From: Limnobacter alexandrii
GTDB taxonomy: Bacteria; Pseudomonadota; Gammaproteobacteria; Burkholderiales; Burkholderiaceae_B
DNA: 64,000 bases
Assembly (NCBI RefSeq): GCF_005871185.1
Contig: NZ_SWKN01000008.1
Coordinates: 248,001-312,000 of the forward strand
Direction: 5' to 3'
Shown: piece by piece, positions 16,982 to 26,590 of the stretch
How positions within the stretch are numbered: position 1 is the stretch's first letter
Layout: the number at the start of each line of letters is the position of its first letter
Program-made: the position numbers and the translations under genes
The notes under the pieces: model-generated
Databases searched by the model: none
What the model was told of the DNA's origin: nothing
What the model saw: only the letters and a program-made list of their open reading frames with translations

Positions 16982-19297
16982 ATGAACACTTTGTTTAAAC
17001 GCAGTATCCACTTTGCATTGCCTTTGTTGATGGTTGCAACAGCAGGCCTGCTCAATGGCTGTTTGGGCAGCAGCGACAGCACAACGGCGGCCAATGCTGC
17101 ACGCACGTCCCCCAGCGCTGTACAAGCCGCGCAGGTAGAGATGGGCGAGCAAACCATCGCCATGCGCAATGCCAATGGCAGGGTGGAAGTATTGAAAAAC
17201 CCGTTGAGGATTCGTTTTTTTAATGCAGCCGACGAGTTGGTGCTTGAGCAGGTGAGTAGCAGTGGTGGTGTGTTTGAACCGGGCTTTGCTGTGGATGAAC
17301 CGTTGGGCAGCGACTACCTTCCGCGCATGTTGTTGAATGCGCCTTTCAGTTACATGGTGGGCGCTGAAATTGCGCCCCAGTTGCGGGCCACGCCATGGGT
17401 GGGCAACTACCTGACACAGGCTTTGGTGGGTTTGCAGTACCACGGCACCGAAGTGTTGGAGGCCAACAAAACCGCAACCGGTGTGGCATTGACAATTGCC
17501 ACCAACGACCCGACGGGGCGTGTGATTGATGTGGAAATGGCGCCTGCAGACAACAACAGTTTTGAAGTGCGCATGGCAGTAAAGCCAGCTTCGGGTGTGG
17601 TAATGGTGGCTGACAGTTTTGTATTGCAGCTAGAGGAATCGTTTTACGGTTTTGGTGGGCGGCACAACGCTGTAAACCAGCGCGGCAACTTGCTCACCAA
17701 TTTTATTCAGGCACAAAATATTGGCGCAGGCCCCTTGGCACCTGTGGCCAATTTGGCTTCCGGGCAGGGTGAGGGCTATATGTTCCCTTCCGGGCCTGAT
17801 GCTGCGTACTACATTTCCACAGCATTTGCGTCTACGGGCGGATATGGCTTCATGCTGGACAGCACACGGCCTTCACGCTACGACTTGGGCGCATCAAATA
17901 CTGATGCATGGCAGGTGAATGTGTCGGGCAGCGAGATGACTTACCTGCTGGTACCCGGCACAGAGAAAAAAGCATTGCAAGGTTTGTCGGGTTTGCAGGG
18001 ACGCCACCGAGTGCCGATGCAAGCTGACCTAGGTCCAACTCTGTCACGTGCAGTGCGGGTGCTGTCTGCTGAGGCGGATGACGCCACCAGTTACGAGGCT
18101 AAAATTTGGGACGACATTGCGAAGATGGATGCTTTCAAATTGCCTGTGAAAGGTTATGTGTTTGAAGGTTGGGAAATTTTGCAACGCGAGACCAGCAAAA
18201 CAGTCATCAAGGCATTGCATGACAGAAACATACGCGCGTATTTGTACATTCGAAATTATGTGGGTATTGATGTGGCCAACACCGAGAGGCCTGAAACCTT
18301 CACTGAAGCTTTGCAAGAGGGGTATGTGGTGAATGATGCTGCCGGTTTGCCCTACCTGTTTGGCACGCCCTTTGGCGGGCTGGGTGCTGCCATCGACTTC
18401 ACCAACCCTGAGGCGGTTGCTTGGTGGGAAGGTCGCATTCGAGAGATGCTGGAAGAGCTTGGGGCCGACGGGTTTATGCAGGATTTTGGCGAACACATTG
18501 CGCTGGACATGCATTTTTTTGACGGCAGCACAGGCGCGACCATGCACAACCATTACCCGACCGTGTTTCACCAAACCACCCGAAAAATCATCGATGACAT
18601 TGAAAGTAAAACCGGGCGACACATTTTTTTCTGGACCCGTGCCGGGTATTCGGGGCGGCAGGGCAGTTCGGGGTTTGAGTCATCGAATTTTCCCGGTGAT
18701 GAAACCAGCGATTGGTCCCGCGCCTCGGGCATCGCCTCATTGACCACAGACATGTTGAGTCGTGGTGCGACAGGTTCGTACGGCTACAACACCGACATTG
18801 GTGGCTACTTTGACTTTCACACAGGCCCGGCCAGCGCTGAGCTTTACACACGCTGGTCATTCTGGGCAGCGTTGTCGCCTGTGTTCAGGGTGCATAACTC
18901 TTCCAGCAACGGCGTGCGCATGCCCTGGTTTTATGGCGAAGAAACTTTGGAACACTGGCGCAAGGCGGCCGAGCTGCATTTGAAAGCGGCACCACTGATC
19001 ATCAAGCTGTGGCAAGAGGCACAAACCACGGGTGTACCGCCTGTTCGGGGTTTGTGGGTGGAGTATCCCAAGGATGAACGCGCCCGGCAGGAAGACCAGC
19101 AATGGATGTTGGGCCCGGATGTATTAGTGGCCCCGGTGGTAGAGCAGGGGGCTAGAAGCCGCAACGTTTATGTACCAAAAGGTTGCTGGAAGCATGTGGA
19201 TACCGGTGTGCAGTACGAAGGGCCGCGAGATGTGACGGTGCCAGCGCCGATTGATTCGCTGCCCTATTTTTTCCGTTGTGGAAGCAATCCGTTTTAA
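16982..19297 (+). CDS. glycoside hydrolase family 31 lipoprotein
   Basis: The 771-residue protein has a signal peptide ending LLNGCLGS, giving a lipidated Cys. It carries the GH31 barrel: GFMQDFGEH with the nucleophile Asp501, then FWTRAGYSG, and GDETSDW with the acid/base Asp573. Blocks such as QDFGE, RAGYSG and GYNTDIGGY are closer to the sulfoquinovosidase/alpha-glucosidase branch than to alpha-xylosidases. ATG 16982 is chosen over 16976 because GAGGG sits six bases upstream of it. The substrate cannot be told from sequence alone. It forms an operon with the SGNH gene under the TetR operator. Confidence 0.85.
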   Translation: MNTLFKRSIHFALPLLMVATAGLLNGCLGSSDSTTAANAARTSPSAVQAAQVEMGEQTIAMRNANGRVEVLKNPLRIRFFNAADELVLEQVSSSGGVFEPGFAVDEPLGSDYLPRMLLNAPFSYMVGAEIAPQLRATPWVGNYLTQALVGLQYHGTEVLEANKTATGVALTIATNDPTGRVIDVEMAPADNNSFEVRMAVKPASGVVMVADSFVLQLEESFYGFGGRHNAVNQRGNLLTNFIQAQNIGAGPLAPVANLASGQGEGYMFPSGPDAAYYISTAFASTGGYGFMLDSTRPSRYDLGASNTDAWQVNVSGSEMTYLLVPGTEKKALQGLSGLQGRHRVPMQADLGPTLSRAVRVLSAEADDATSYEAKIWDDIAKMDAFKLPVKGYVFEGWEILQRETSKTVIKALHDRNIRAYLYIRNYVGIDVANTERPETFTEALQEGYVVNDAAGLPYLFGTPFGGLGAAIDFTNPEAVAWWEGRIREMLEELGADGFMQDFGEHIALDMHFFDGSTGATMHNHYPTVFHQTTRKIIDDIESKTGRHIFFWTRAGYSGRQGSSGFESSNFPGDETSDWSRASGIASLTTDMLSRGATGSYGYNTDIGGYFDFHTGPASAELYTRWSFWAALSPVFRVHNSSSNGVRMPWFYGEETLEHWRKAAELHLKAAPLIIKLWQEAQTTGVPPVRGLWVEYPKDERARQEDQQWMLGPDVLVAPVVEQGARSRNVYVPKGCWKHVDTGVQYEGPRDVTVPAPIDSLPYFFRCGSNPF

Positions 19298-19305
19298 ATG
19301 ATCAC

Positions 19306-19335
19306 TTGATTTTCGCAAGCATGCGCCGGTATAAA
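19306..19335 (+). promoter_or_regulatory. candidate promoter giving a near-leaderless transcript for the KdpD-like kinase
   Basis: TTGATT (19306-19311) and TATAAA (19330-19335) are 18 bases apart. The ATG of the kinase gene is at 19344, so the transcript would start at or one to two bases before the start codon. No Shine-Dalgarno sequence is present. Confidence 0.4.
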
Positions 19336-19343
19336 CTGGGCAA

Positions 19344-20795
19344 ATGCGACTTAACTCTTTGATATTCAGAATGTGGGGCTTTGGCCTGTGGGCTGCACTC
19401 ATGCTTGTGCTGGCGTATCCGCACGATTGGGTCACGCTTGCGAATGCGCCCGTGGTGCTGGTTCTGGTGTCCTCCATTTATTCCCTGTTATTGCCTTTGG
19501 CGCTTTCGCTGGCACTCAGCGCGCTTGCGGTGCTCATGTTCAACTACCAAATGGTGCCCCCCGTGCACACATTTCATGTTGACCTTCATGAGCATGGCAT
19601 TTTGCTGATCACGATGATGGGCGTGTCGTGGCTAATTACCTATTTGTTGCGGCGGCAAAAGCAAATTGCAGCGCTTGAACGGCAACAGGCACAGCGCACC
19701 TTGCAGCTGATGCAGTGGAGTGAAACGCTGCGTGAGGTCGACAAGCCGGAACAACTTCTTTCAGATTTACAGCAGTTGTTGTTTGGCATGGCCGAGGGTT
19801 GTGCACAAGTGGTGGTTGGTTTTGCTGCGACCGAGGTTGACTCACTGAATGCTGCACAAATCAAGGCGTTCAATGCCTGCCTGAAGGAGAACAAGGCGCT
19901 GGGGAAAAGCACCGGGCGTTACGACAACCTTGAAGACCTTTACCTGCCCATGCGTGGCAAATCGAAGGCCTATGGTGTGTGCGTCTGCGTGGGTGGTGAT
20001 GTTGATTTTAACCAGACCTTGTGGGTGCGGGACGCACAGGCCCTGTTGGACCAAATGGGTTTGGCCTGTGAGCGTCGCGACAATGTGTTGCGTGCCCAAA
20101 GTGCACGTGAATCGGCGCAAACCCAGAAAACCCGAAGCTTGTTTTTAACATCGATTGCGCACGATCAGCGCACACCGCTCGCCAGCATCATGACTTCCGC
20201 CTCGGCGATACTGGAACAAACTGACCGTTTGAGCAAAGATGAAATTCGACATTACGCTGAGTTGATTCAAGAGGAATCGCAGCAGGTGGCACGCCTGACC
20301 GACAACACGTTGACGCTGGCACGGCTGAGTGGTGAACAGGTACAGGTGCCCATGCAACTGGAATCGGTGGAAGACATGGTAGCGGCCGTGTTGCAGCGCC
20401 TGAGGAAACGCAAGACCCTGTATTTGCCCACCGTGAAAGTGGATGCTGGCTTGCCCTTGGTGAATTGCAATATGGTGCTGGTGGAGCAGGTGTTGGACAA
20501 TTTGATTGACAATGCCATGAAACATTCGGGTGCTCCTGGTTCAGTTGAACTGCTTGTGTTGCAACAGCAGAATGAGGTGGTGTTTCAAGTGGCAGACCGT
20601 GGCCAAGGCATGCAGGGTCAACACAAATTGCAGGGTGATGAATCCCGTGGTTTGGGCATAGGCTTGCAGCTTTGCCATGCCGTGGCGCAGGTTCATTCAG
20701 GTCGTTTGAATTTTTCCTCGCCAGCAAATTCAGGTCAGGGCGTTTTGGCTACTTTTGCGTTGCCCCTGGCCGCTGTGCAGGAACAACACGCATGA
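19344..20795 (+). CDS. KdpD-like sensor histidine kinase lacking the KdpD N-terminal domains
   Basis: The 483-residue protein starts with four closely packed membrane segments (about 5-105), including the DUF4118-style FNYQMVPPVHTFHVD, then a GAF-like region, an HisKA domain with SIAHDQRTPLAS (His273) and an ATPase domain with DNLIDNAMKHSG and DRGQGM. These match the C-terminal half of KdpD, while the cytosolic KdpD and USP domains are absent. Its stop overlaps the response regulator start by four bases. Given the kup gene just downstream, control of potassium uptake is likely, though this is inference. Confidence 0.85.
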   Translation: MRLNSLIFRMWGFGLWAALMLVLAYPHDWVTLANAPVVLVLVSSIYSLLLPLALSLALSALAVLMFNYQMVPPVHTFHVDLHEHGILLITMMGVSWLITYLLRRQKQIAALERQQAQRTLQLMQWSETLREVDKPEQLLSDLQQLLFGMAEGCAQVVVGFAATEVDSLNAAQIKAFNACLKENKALGKSTGRYDNLEDLYLPMRGKSKAYGVCVCVGGDVDFNQTLWVRDAQALLDQMGLACERRDNVLRAQSARESAQTQKTRSLFLTSIAHDQRTPLASIMTSASAILEQTDRLSKDEIRHYAELIQEESQQVARLTDNTLTLARLSGEQVQVPMQLESVEDMVAAVLQRLRKRKTLYLPTVKVDAGLPLVNCNMVLVEQVLDNLIDNAMKHSGAPGSVELLVLQQQNEVVFQVADRGQGMQGQHKLQGDESRGLGIGLQLCHAVAQVHSGRLNFSSPANSGQGVLATFALPLAAVQEQHA

Positions 20796-21493
20796 GCATT
20801 CGTATTTTATTGATTGAAGACGACCGCGAGCTGGGCAAGGCGTTGCGCAACACCTTGAGCACGGAGGGGCATTCAGTGGCCACGGCGGCCAGTTTGTCTG
20901 AAGCCAAGGCCTTGTTGGCCAATCAGCCCGATGGGCAAACTTTTGATTTGTATTTGCTTGATTTGGGTTTGCCCGATGGCGATGGCAAAAGCTTTCTGCA
21001 ACTAGCCCGCAAGGCAGGCAGTGCGCCCGTGATTGTGATTTCAGCCCGCCCGCATGAAGACAGCAAAATTGAATTGCTGGATGCTGGTGCCGATGATTAC
21101 CTGGTGAAGCCCTTCAGTGTGGGCGAGTTGTTGGCGCGCATTCGCGTGGCCTTGCGCCACCGTGGCAATTTGGCGCAACCAGCCACTTTGCAGTATCAGC
21201 GCGATGGTTTGAATATTGACCTGGTGAAGCGTGAAGTGTTGTTGCAAGGTCAAGGTGTCAAGTTAACGCCGACTGAGTACGAGTTGCTGGCCCGGCTTGT
21301 TCGTAGCGCCGGGCAGGCGGTAAGCCACCGACAACTGCTGGCGGATGTATGGGGTGCTGAGTACCTGGAGCACACCCAGTACACACGTTTGTATGTTGGC
21401 CAGTTGCGCGCGAAAATTGAGAACAATCCGGCAGATCCACACTTTATTTTGACTGAAACCGGTGTTGGCTATCGTATGTTGGCCAGCGAATAA
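20792..21493 (+). CDS. KdpE-like OmpR-family response regulator
   Basis: The 233-residue protein has a receiver domain with the acidic pair EDD near residue 9, phosphoacceptor Asp57 (LLDLGLPDGDG) and the conserved Lys in DDYLVKPFSV, then an OmpR winged helix (LTPTEYELLARLVRSAGQAV). It overlaps the kinase gene as ATGA and is presumably phosphorylated by it. The kup gene begins 73 bases downstream and is the obvious candidate target. Confidence 0.9.
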   Translation: MSIRILLIEDDRELGKALRNTLSTEGHSVATAASLSEAKALLANQPDGQTFDLYLLDLGLPDGDGKSFLQLARKAGSAPVIVISARPHEDSKIELLDAGADDYLVKPFSVGELLARIRVALRHRGNLAQPATLQYQRDGLNIDLVKREVLLQGQGVKLTPTEYELLARLVRSAGQAVSHRQLLADVWGAEYLEHTQYTRLYVGQLRAKIENNPADPHFILTETGVGYRMLASE

Positions 21494-21566
21494 GTTTCCT
21501 TATAACTTCCTAATATGTTGCAGCGCATGATGCAGGCTGTTTTCACACTGCTGAAGCGTTGTAATC

Positions 21567-23456
21567 ATGAACAAGCCCGACTCAAAAGATAGAACCAAAG
21601 CTGGCCTGGCTGCCCTGACCTTGGGCGCCATTGGCGTGGTCTACGGCGACATTGGCACCAGCCCGTTGTACACAGTAAAAGAGGTGTTTGGTGAGAACAG
21701 TGGCGTGCCATTGAATCCCGAGAACCTGACTGGCGCCATTTCCGTCATTTTTTGGGCCTTGATGCTGGTGGTCACTTTGAAGTATGTGATCCTGATTTTG
21801 AAGGCTGACAACAATGGTGAAGGCGGTGGATTGGCGTTGACAGCCCTGGCTTCGGAAGCTGTGCGCAAAAATCCCGGATTGAAAACTGTTTTGTTGTTGG
21901 TGGGTGTGTTCGGTGCCACGCTGTTTTATGGCGACAGTGTCATAACACCGGCCATTTCAGTGCTGGGTGCCATGGAAGGGCTAACGCTGATTACTCCTAC
22001 ATTAACGCCCTATATTATTCCGCTCAGCGTTCTAATTTTAATTGGCCTGTTTCTCGTACAGCGCCATGGCACGTCAGTGGTGGGCAAGTTTTTCGGACCC
22101 ATTATTGTGTTGTGGTTCGTGACGCTGGGCGTGGTGGGTGTGGTCAATATTGCAAATGCTCCCGAAATTTTATATGCACTGAATCCGGTGCATGCTGTTC
22201 AATTTGTGCTCGATAGAGGCTGGGGTTTGTTTGCCGCGTTTGGCGCCATTGTGTTGGCTTTAACAGGTGCGGAGGCTTTGTATGCCGACATGGGACACTT
22301 TGGTAAAAAGCCGATTCGCCTGGCGTGGACATTTTTTGTATTCCCCAGCCTGGCTTTGAATTATTTGGGGCAGGGCGCATTGCTGATCGCAGACCCCAGC
22401 GCCATTGAAAACCCGTTCTATCGCTCGTTCCCTGAAACCACGGTCATTCCTGCATTGGCCTTGGCCACCATGGCAGCCATTATTGCATCACAGGCGGTTA
22501 TTTCTGGTGCGTATTCCATGAGTAAGCAAGCCATTCAACTGGGCTTTTTACCGCGCATGAAAATTCAGTACACCTCGGCCAAAGAATCCGGCCAAATCTA
22601 CATGCCCGCTGTGAACTGGCTGTTGTTGGCGGGCGTGTTGCTGGCGGTATTGATGTTCCAGAATTCTTCGAACCTTGCGGGGGCTTATGGTATCGCGGTC
22701 ACCTTGACCATGTTGATCACCACCACGCTGACTTACTTCGTGATTCGCCACAGCTGGGGCTTGCCTGCGTTGCTGTCACTGGGTGCCACTATCTTTTTCA
22801 TTCTGATCGACATACTGCTGGTGGTCAGCTGCGCATTTAAATTGCTGGATGGTGGCTGGTTCCCGATTGTGTTGGGCCTGGCCCTGTTTGTGGTGATGTC
22901 CACCTGGTGGCGTGGCCGCAAATTATTGATTAAAAGCATTCAGAAAGACGGTATTGATTTGAACGATTTTTTGCCCACACTGAATGTGGATCAAATTAAC
23001 CGTGCTTACCGCACGGCCGTGTACCCTGTGGCGGATCCTGACAAAGTACCCATGGCTTTGTTGCACAACCTGAAGCACAACCAGGTGCTGCATGCATCGA
23101 ATGTAATATTGACGGTGGTGTTTGAAAGTGTGCCGTGGGTTGGCAATTTGAACCGCGTTGAGGTGAAGTCGCTAAGCCGCGGGTTTTGGCAAGTGACGGT
23201 GCGCTATGGCTTTATGAACACGCCTGACATTCCCAAGGCTTTGGAGTTGACTGACGAGGTGGGCCTTAAAGTTTCTCTGTTCGAAACCACTTACTTTTTA
23301 AGCCGCGAAACTGTGGTGCCCACGGCGGGTTCGGGCATGGCGAAGTGGCGCGAGCAATTGTTCGCCACCATGAGCCGCAATGCGGGTGGTGTAGTGGATT
23401 TTTTCAGATTGCCCTCGAATGCGGTGGTGGAGTTGGGTACGCGGGTACAGATTTAA
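21567..23456 (+). CDS. kup: Kup family potassium transporter
   Basis: Low-affinity proton-coupled K+ uptake protein of the inner membrane. The 629 residues start with [20 protein letters not shown], the family signature, and show about twelve membrane segments up to residue 450 and a hydrophilic C-terminal domain. Motifs such as [31 protein letters not shown] and [13 protein letters not shown] are all present. The length and key residues look intact. Its position after a KdpDE-like pair, where kdpFABC would be expected, is unusual. Confidence 0.96.
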   Translation: MNKPDSKDRTKAGLAALTLGAIGVVYGDIGTSPLYTVKEVFGENSGVPLNPENLTGAISVIFWALMLVVTLKYVILILKADNNGEGGGLALTALASEAVRKNPGLKTVLLLVGVFGATLFYGDSVITPAISVLGAMEGLTLITPTLTPYIIPLSVLILIGLFLVQRHGTSVVGKFFGPIIVLWFVTLGVVGVVNIANAPEILYALNPVHAVQFVLDRGWGLFAAFGAIVLALTGAEALYADMGHFGKKPIRLAWTFFVFPSLALNYLGQGALLIADPSAIENPFYRSFPETTVIPALALATMAAIIASQAVISGAYSMSKQAIQLGFLPRMKIQYTSAKESGQIYMPAVNWLLLAGVLLAVLMFQNSSNLAGAYGIAVTLTMLITTTLTYFVIRHSWGLPALLSLGATIFFILIDILLVVSCAFKLLDGGWFPIVLGLALFVVMSTWWRGRKLLIKSIQKDGIDLNDFLPTLNVDQINRAYRTAVYPVADPDKVPMALLHNLKHNQVLHASNVILTVVFESVPWVGNLNRVEVKSLSRGFWQVTVRYGFMNTPDIPKALELTDEVGLKVSLFETTYFLSRETVVPTAGSGMAKWREQLFATMSRNAGGVVDFFRLPSNAVVELGTRVQI

Positions 23457-23497
23457 CGCGCAAGGGTAAACCTTGCTGGGCGGCGGGTTTCATGCTT

Positions 23498-23503
23498 TAT
23501 AAT
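23498..23503 (+). promoter_or_regulatory. -10 element for a probably leaderless transcript of the DUF3820 gene
   Basis: TATAAT ends seven bases before the ATG at 23510, so transcription would begin on or next to the start codon. A weak -35 (TTGCTG, 23473-23478) is 19 bases upstream. There is no Shine-Dalgarno sequence. Confidence 0.4.
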
Positions 23504-23509
23504 TTTTAA

Positions 23510-23719
23510 ATGAATCCAGACGATCTACAAAAGCTTGTGACCATGAAAATGCCTTTTGGTAAGCACCAGGGCAAGTTGCTTGCAGACCTGCCCGGCAATT
23601 ACCTGAACTGGTTTGCCCGTGAGGGCTTTCCGAAAGGTGAAATTGGTCGTTTGCTTGCCTTGATGCAGGAAATTGACCACAACGGTTTAAGCCACTTGCT
23701 CAAACCACTTCGCAATTAA
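23510..23719 (+). CDS. DUF3820 family protein
   Basis: The 69-residue cytosolic protein includes KMPFGKHQGKLLADLPGNYLNWFAREGFP, spread over residues 13-41, which defines DUF3820. The fold resembles the putative quorum-regulated factor family, but no activity has been assigned. It reads into a flavoprotein gene 24 bases downstream. Confidence 0.8.
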   Translation: MNPDDLQKLVTMKMPFGKHQGKLLADLPGNYLNWFAREGFPKGEIGRLLALMQEIDHNGLSHLLKPLRN

Positions 23720-23743
23720 ACTTCAAATTAAGCCTATCACTGC

Positions 23744-24994
23744 ATGCCTGACACCTTGAATAAATCAGTGGCCATTGTTGGCGGCGGTCCTGCGGGCTTG
23801 ATGGCCGCGGAGGTGCTTAGCAACGCTGGCGTGCAGGTGGATGTGTTTGATGCCATGCCTTCGTTTGGACGCAAGTTTTTGTTGGCGGGCATCGGTGGGC
23901 TCAATATTACACACAGCGAAGAGTACACAAAGTTTTGTACCCGCTATGCAGACCGGCAACCCAATTTACAAACCACACTGGATTTGTTGCCCCCTGCGCA
24001 ATTGTGCGAATGGGTGCACGGTTTGGGCATTGAAACCTTTGTGGGTACTTCAGGGCGAGTTTTTCCGAAGGAAATGAAGGCAGCGCCTTTGTTGCGGGCC
24101 TGGTTGCATCGATTGCGAAGCAAAGGAGTGCGTATGCATGTGCGCCACAGGTGGCAAGGTTGGGACGCGCAGGGCCAATTGCAATTTTCTACGCAGAATG
24201 GTTCAGTTGAATATTCACCCACGGCCACAATACTGGCGCTGGGCGGCGCAAGTTGGCCCAAGCTGGGTTCCGATGGCGCATGGGTTCCCCTGTTGCGTGG
24301 GGCCGGTGTTGATGTGGCTGAACTTGAAAGCGCGAATTGCGGTTTTGAGGTGACGTGGAGCGATTACCTTCGCGAAAAATTTTCCGGCTCACCGTTGAAA
24401 TCTGTAACTTTGAAATTCACGAACGAGCATGGACGGGAAACCGAGCGGCCAGGTGAAATGGTGATTGGTCAGCATGGTGTAGAGGGCAGCTTGATCTACG
24501 CATTCTCGCGCGAAATTCGCCAACGCTTGAATGCGCAGGGGAGTGCAACGTTCACGCTCGATTTGTTGCCGGGGCGCAGCGTTGATCGGGTTCGAACTGA
24601 AGTGGCGGGTTTGGCTCGCAGCAGCCAGTCTGTGTCCAGCTACTTAAAAAGCAAGCTGGGCATTGCAGGTGTGAAGTTGGCCCTGTTGCATGAAGTGTTG
24701 GGCAAAGATGATTTCAAGAACACTGACAAACTGGTTTCAACCATCAAGGCCCTGCCGATTACCGTTCATGCGGCGCGGCCAATTGATGAAGCCATCAGCA
24801 CAGCGGGCGGCGTGCGCTTCGAGAGCATGGACAACAATTACATGTTGACCAACAAGCCCGGTACTTTTGTCGCGGGTGAAATGCTGGATTGGGAAGCACC
24901 CACTGGCGGCTATTTGCTGACTGCTTGCTTCGCCACGGGAATGGCTGCAGGACAGGGCGTGCTGCGTTGGTTGAACGACTCAACTACGGATTGA
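23744..24994 (+). CDS. HI0933/BaiN-like FAD-dependent oxidoreductase (TIGR03862 type)
   Basis: The 416-residue protein begins with a dinucleotide fold VAIVGGGPAGLMAAEVL and continues with FGRKFLLAGIGGLNIT, the family fingerprint of flavoproteins related to BaiN and YhiN. Near the C-terminus MLDWEAPTGGYLLTACFATG closes the FAD site. The reaction is unknown. It overlaps the convergent methyltransferase gene by eleven bases. Confidence 0.85.
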   Translation: MPDTLNKSVAIVGGGPAGLMAAEVLSNAGVQVDVFDAMPSFGRKFLLAGIGGLNITHSEEYTKFCTRYADRQPNLQTTLDLLPPAQLCEWVHGLGIETFVGTSGRVFPKEMKAAPLLRAWLHRLRSKGVRMHVRHRWQGWDAQGQLQFSTQNGSVEYSPTATILALGGASWPKLGSDGAWVPLLRGAGVDVAELESANCGFEVTWSDYLREKFSGSPLKSVTLKFTNEHGRETERPGEMVIGQHGVEGSLIYAFSREIRQRLNAQGSATFTLDLLPGRSVDRVRTEVAGLARSSQSVSSYLKSKLGIAGVKLALLHEVLGKDDFKNTDKLVSTIKALPITVHAARPIDEAISTAGGVRFESMDNNYMLTNKPGTFVAGEMLDWEAPTGGYLLTACFATGMAAGQGVLRWLNDSTTD

Positions 24995-25709
24995 TGAATG
25001 TGATCATGTTCTGCCAACTCAGGCTTTCGGCCTTCTCGTACTTCAGGCCCAAATCTTCTGCCTCTTTTTGAACCTGCGTCACGCTCATGGTGTGCAGGGC
25101 TTTGATCGGCACATCGGGGTCAAAGGCCCTGTACTCTACAAACACAATTTTTCCGCCTTTTTTGACAGCCTTCATCAGCGATTGAAGCGTTTCGCGCGGG
25201 TATTCAAGCTCGTGATACACATCGACCATAATCGCCACATCCAGTATTCGGTCGGGCAGGTTCAGGTTCTTCTCGTCCGATTGTCGAATTTGCATGCGGC
25301 CTTTGGGCAAACCCTCCGCTTTCTTTTGCAGCATTTTGATCATTTGGGGTTGAATATCAACTGCCCAAACCACACCGTTGGGTGCAATTTTTTCAACCAT
25401 CAGTTGGGCGATGTGCCCGGTACCCGCGCCAATGTCGCCGATCACCATGCCAGGTTTTAAATTCAATTTCTGGATCAGTAAATCGGTGCGCTCTTCTTCA
25501 AGACGCTGCGGGCGCTCAAGCCAGGGTGCACCTTGCCAGCCCATTACTTTTGAAATTTGACGGCCGCAATACGATTTGCCAATGCCATCCGGGTGGGGGT
25601 TGGCAATGGTGGTGTAAGTGCATGCGGCCCATGTTGATCTGCTTAATGCAAAAAATATCAGCAGTGTGCCAAGGATCAGCTTAAGCATTCGAGAGCTTGA
25701 TTGGTGCAT
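24984..25709 (-). CDS. SAM-dependent methyltransferase with an export signal
   Basis: The 241-residue protein has a hydrophobic leader (MLKLILGTLLIFFALSRSTWA from residue 8, likely cleaved after AWA/WAAC) and then a standard class I methyltransferase fold: VIGDIGAGTGHIAQ for SAM binding and AVDIQPQM at the second strand. An exported SAM enzyme is odd because the cofactor is cytosolic. The leader could also be a membrane anchor with the catalytic domain inside. Homologues annotated as ubiquinone-type methyltransferases occur; the substrate here is unknown. Confidence 0.75.
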   Translation of the reverse strand: MHQSSSRMLKLILGTLLIFFALSRSTWAACTYTTIANPHPDGIGKSYCGRQISKVMGWQGAPWLERPQRLEEERTDLLIQKLNLKPGMVIGDIGAGTGHIAQLMVEKIAPNGVVWAVDIQPQMIKMLQKKAEGLPKGRMQIRQSDEKNLNLPDRILDVAIMVDVYHELEYPRETLQSLMKAVKKGGKIVFVEYRAFDPDVPIKALHTMSVTQVQKEAEDLGLKYEKAESLSWQNMITFINP

Positions 25710-25715
25710 ACGAAT

Positions 25716-26447
25716 TTATTTGTCGTTGTTGTTCTCATTGGTTTCTCTGAGCGTCACCCAATGTGTTCCACCCTCGTATTTGGTTGTTAAATCAGGAAAA
25801 GTCTTTACCATTTCGAGCAATCCGGAATGACCAAATTTTTTCGGTGTAAATCCTGGATCGCTGCGACGCAAGTAATTGCCGAGAGCACCCAAACCTACCC
25901 AACCTTCCGGGGAGTCGGTTACCAACAAAGCCACGGCTGACTTGAGCATTTTGGGTTTTTGCTTCTTGGCAACTTGTTTGGACTGATCCTTACTGGGTGT
26001 GGCTTCTGGTGGTTGGAACTCGAAAAACTGATCCGTTGCATTGCGCAGTGCATCCGGTGTTTTTTCTTCTCCAACGATATAAACCATTGCGCTGCGTTCT
26101 CTCAGCTTTCTGCACAAATAAGCAAAGTCGGAGTCACTGGTCACCAGGCAAAAAGTGTCAACTCGTTCATCAAACAATATTTCAACTGCATCCAGTGCCA
26201 ACGCAATGTCTGCGGTATTCTTGCCTGAGGCATATTGATATTGCAAACAGGGGGTGAATGCCAAGCGAACCAAGGCGTCTTGCCACTTGTTGGCCAGGGT
26301 TGAATGATTTCCGTAACCACGACGCACCACCACTCGACCAAATTGTGCAACCACTCGAAGTGCATACTCCAGAATTTCTGGTGTGGTGTTGTCGCAGTCC
26401 ACGAGTACTGCGACACGTTTTTCCTGGCTATTGATTTCTGATGTCAT
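25716..26447 (-). CDS. NYN-domain (LabA/DUF88) protein with a C-terminal LOTUS/OST-HTH domain
   Basis: The 243-residue protein has a PIN-like NYN nuclease domain with conserved acids in AVLVDCDNTTPEI, KNTADIALALDA and LVTSDSDFAYL (residues 12-130), a basic linker and a LOTUS domain from about 170 (GWVGLGALGNYLRRSDPGF). This pairing suggests an RNA-binding ribonuclease. ATG 26447 is preferred to 26483. It sits six bases before the methyltransferase gene on the same strand. Confidence 0.85.
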   Translation of the reverse strand: MTSEINSQEKRVAVLVDCDNTTPEILEYALRVVAQFGRVVVRRGYGNHSTLANKWQDALVRLAFTPCLQYQYASGKNTADIALALDAVEILFDERVDTFCLVTSDSDFAYLCRKLRERSAMVYIVGEEKTPDALRNATDQFFEFQPPEATPSKDQSKQVAKKQKPKMLKSAVALLVTDSPEGWVGLGALGNYLRRSDPGFTPKKFGHSGLLEMVKTFPDLTTKYEGGTHWVTLRETNENNNDK

Positions 26448-26590
26448 ATGATTCTCTGAGGTGGCTGTAGTCAATATTAGCACTTCGCTTCTAGTTCCAT
26501 GCGGTGACCCAAATTCATCTCACCTTCTGCTAATCTGAGTTGGCTCGCTAGAGGCACACTGAACAATAAAAGCAAATGGAGACGTGAACA

